DNA from: Eubacterium sp. UBA5416
GTDB taxonomy: Bacteria; Bacillota; Clostridia; Lachnospirales; Lachnospiraceae
DNA: 6,792 bases
Assembly (NCBI GenBank): GCA_002409525.1
Contig: DHNM01000038.1
Coordinates: 17,218 to 24,009 of the forward strand
Direction: 5' to 3'
Shown: positions 6,756 to 6,792 of the stretch, piece by piece
Layout: every line of letters starts with the position of its first letter
Position numbering within the stretch: position 1 is the stretch's first letter
Translations under genes and position numbers: made by a program
The notes under the pieces: generated by a model
Seen by the model: only the letters and a program-made list of their open reading frames with translations
What the model was told of the DNA's origin: nothing
Database searches by the model: none

Positions 6756-6780
6756 TGGGGTCAAAAGAAATTTGACCCCA
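6756..6780. repeat. Perfect 10-bp inverted repeat (hairpin or operator)
   Basis: TGGGGTCAAA at 6756-6765 is the exact reverse complement of TTTGACCCCA at 6771-6780, with a 5-base loop AGAAA. GTGT at 6752-6755 can also pair with ACAC at 6787-6790 across a 6-base bulge. No T tract follows on the plus strand within the window, and none directly follows on the minus strand, so it is not a standard terminator. It lies about 30-55 bases downstream of the predicted start of the 6690-6717 promoter. It could be a leader hairpin, an operator for a dimeric regulator, or one copy of a dispersed palindromic repeat or element end. Confidence 0.7.
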
Positions 6781-6792
6781 TATGATACACGG

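Larger units (their letters stand above)
6455..6792. other. AT-rich intergenic region without a convincing gene
   Basis: The 338 bases after the SRAP gene are visibly richer in A+T than the coding part. No plus-strand frame shows a supported gene. It contains a weak terminator-like hairpin near 6465-6526, two short direct-repeat sets (6555-6599 and 6641-6658), a promoter-like element at 6690-6717 and a perfect inverted repeat at 6756-6780. The minus-strand open frame here lacks a ribosome site and runs antisense into the SRAP gene. Confidence 0.7.

Noticed and set aside
6756..6780. CtsR heat-shock operator (GGTCAAA heptads)
   Set aside because: CtsR boxes are direct heptad repeats with a 3-base spacer; here GGTCAAA is in inverted orientation with a different spacing.
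1..6792. CRISPR array, tRNA/rRNA genes, transposase or prophage genes
   Set aside because: No regularly spaced repeats, tRNA-like cloverleaf, rRNA signature or mobile-element protein was found in the window.

Overview
The window holds one continuous plus-strand gene cluster. It is the 3' part of a bacterial translation/ribosome-maturation operon, followed by an AT-rich non-coding tail. Gene order is infB (5' end outside the window), rbfA, nrnA (DHH-family nanoRNase/pAp phosphatase), truB, ribF, dtd, and a gene for an SRAP-domain (YedK/HMCES-like) protein. The order infB-rbfA-DHH-truB-ribF, together with protein details (the RbfA N-terminus, TruB GHTGTLDPDAVGVLPV, an IF2 with a long basic N-terminal extension), points to a Clostridia-class Firmicute. 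My best guess is Lachnospiraceae. This is inferred from family knowledge; no taxonomic search was possible.

Layout. Positions 1-2128 are the C-terminal ~708 codons of IF2. They start in a low-complexity Arg/Asn/Gln/Gly-rich linker and run through the IF2_N module, the complete G domain and the tRNA-binding C-terminal domains. A hairpin with the infB stop codon in its loop (2112-2137) separates infB from rbfA. Positions 2169-5388 carry rbfA, nrnA, truB and ribF with an 8-base overlap or 5-7 base gaps, so they are almost certainly co-transcribed and partly translationally coupled. dtd (5397-5837) follows ribF by 8 bases, and the SRAP gene (5855-6454) follows dtd by 17 bases with a good Shine-Dalgarno. 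Positions 6455-6792 contain no convincing gene. They hold a weak terminator-like hairpin, short direct repeats, a sigma-A-like promoter pointing out of the window, and a perfect 10-bp inverted repeat in what would be that promoter's leader.

How the genes fit together. IF2 (initiator tRNA and subunit joining), RbfA (30S maturation), TruB (tRNA pseudouridine-55) and Dtd (clearing D-aminoacyl-tRNA) all serve translation start-up and quality control. NrnA recycles the short RNA ends left by RNA decay and removes pAp. RibF makes FMN and FAD. The SRAP protein is a DNA-repair factor that crosslinks to abasic sites in single-stranded DNA, and it is the functional outlier. I found no evidence of a new multi-gene system. 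The least-explained parts are the 3' intergenic promoter/inverted-repeat unit, the placement of dtd and SRAP where rpsO often sits, and the stop-codon hairpin between infB and rbfA.
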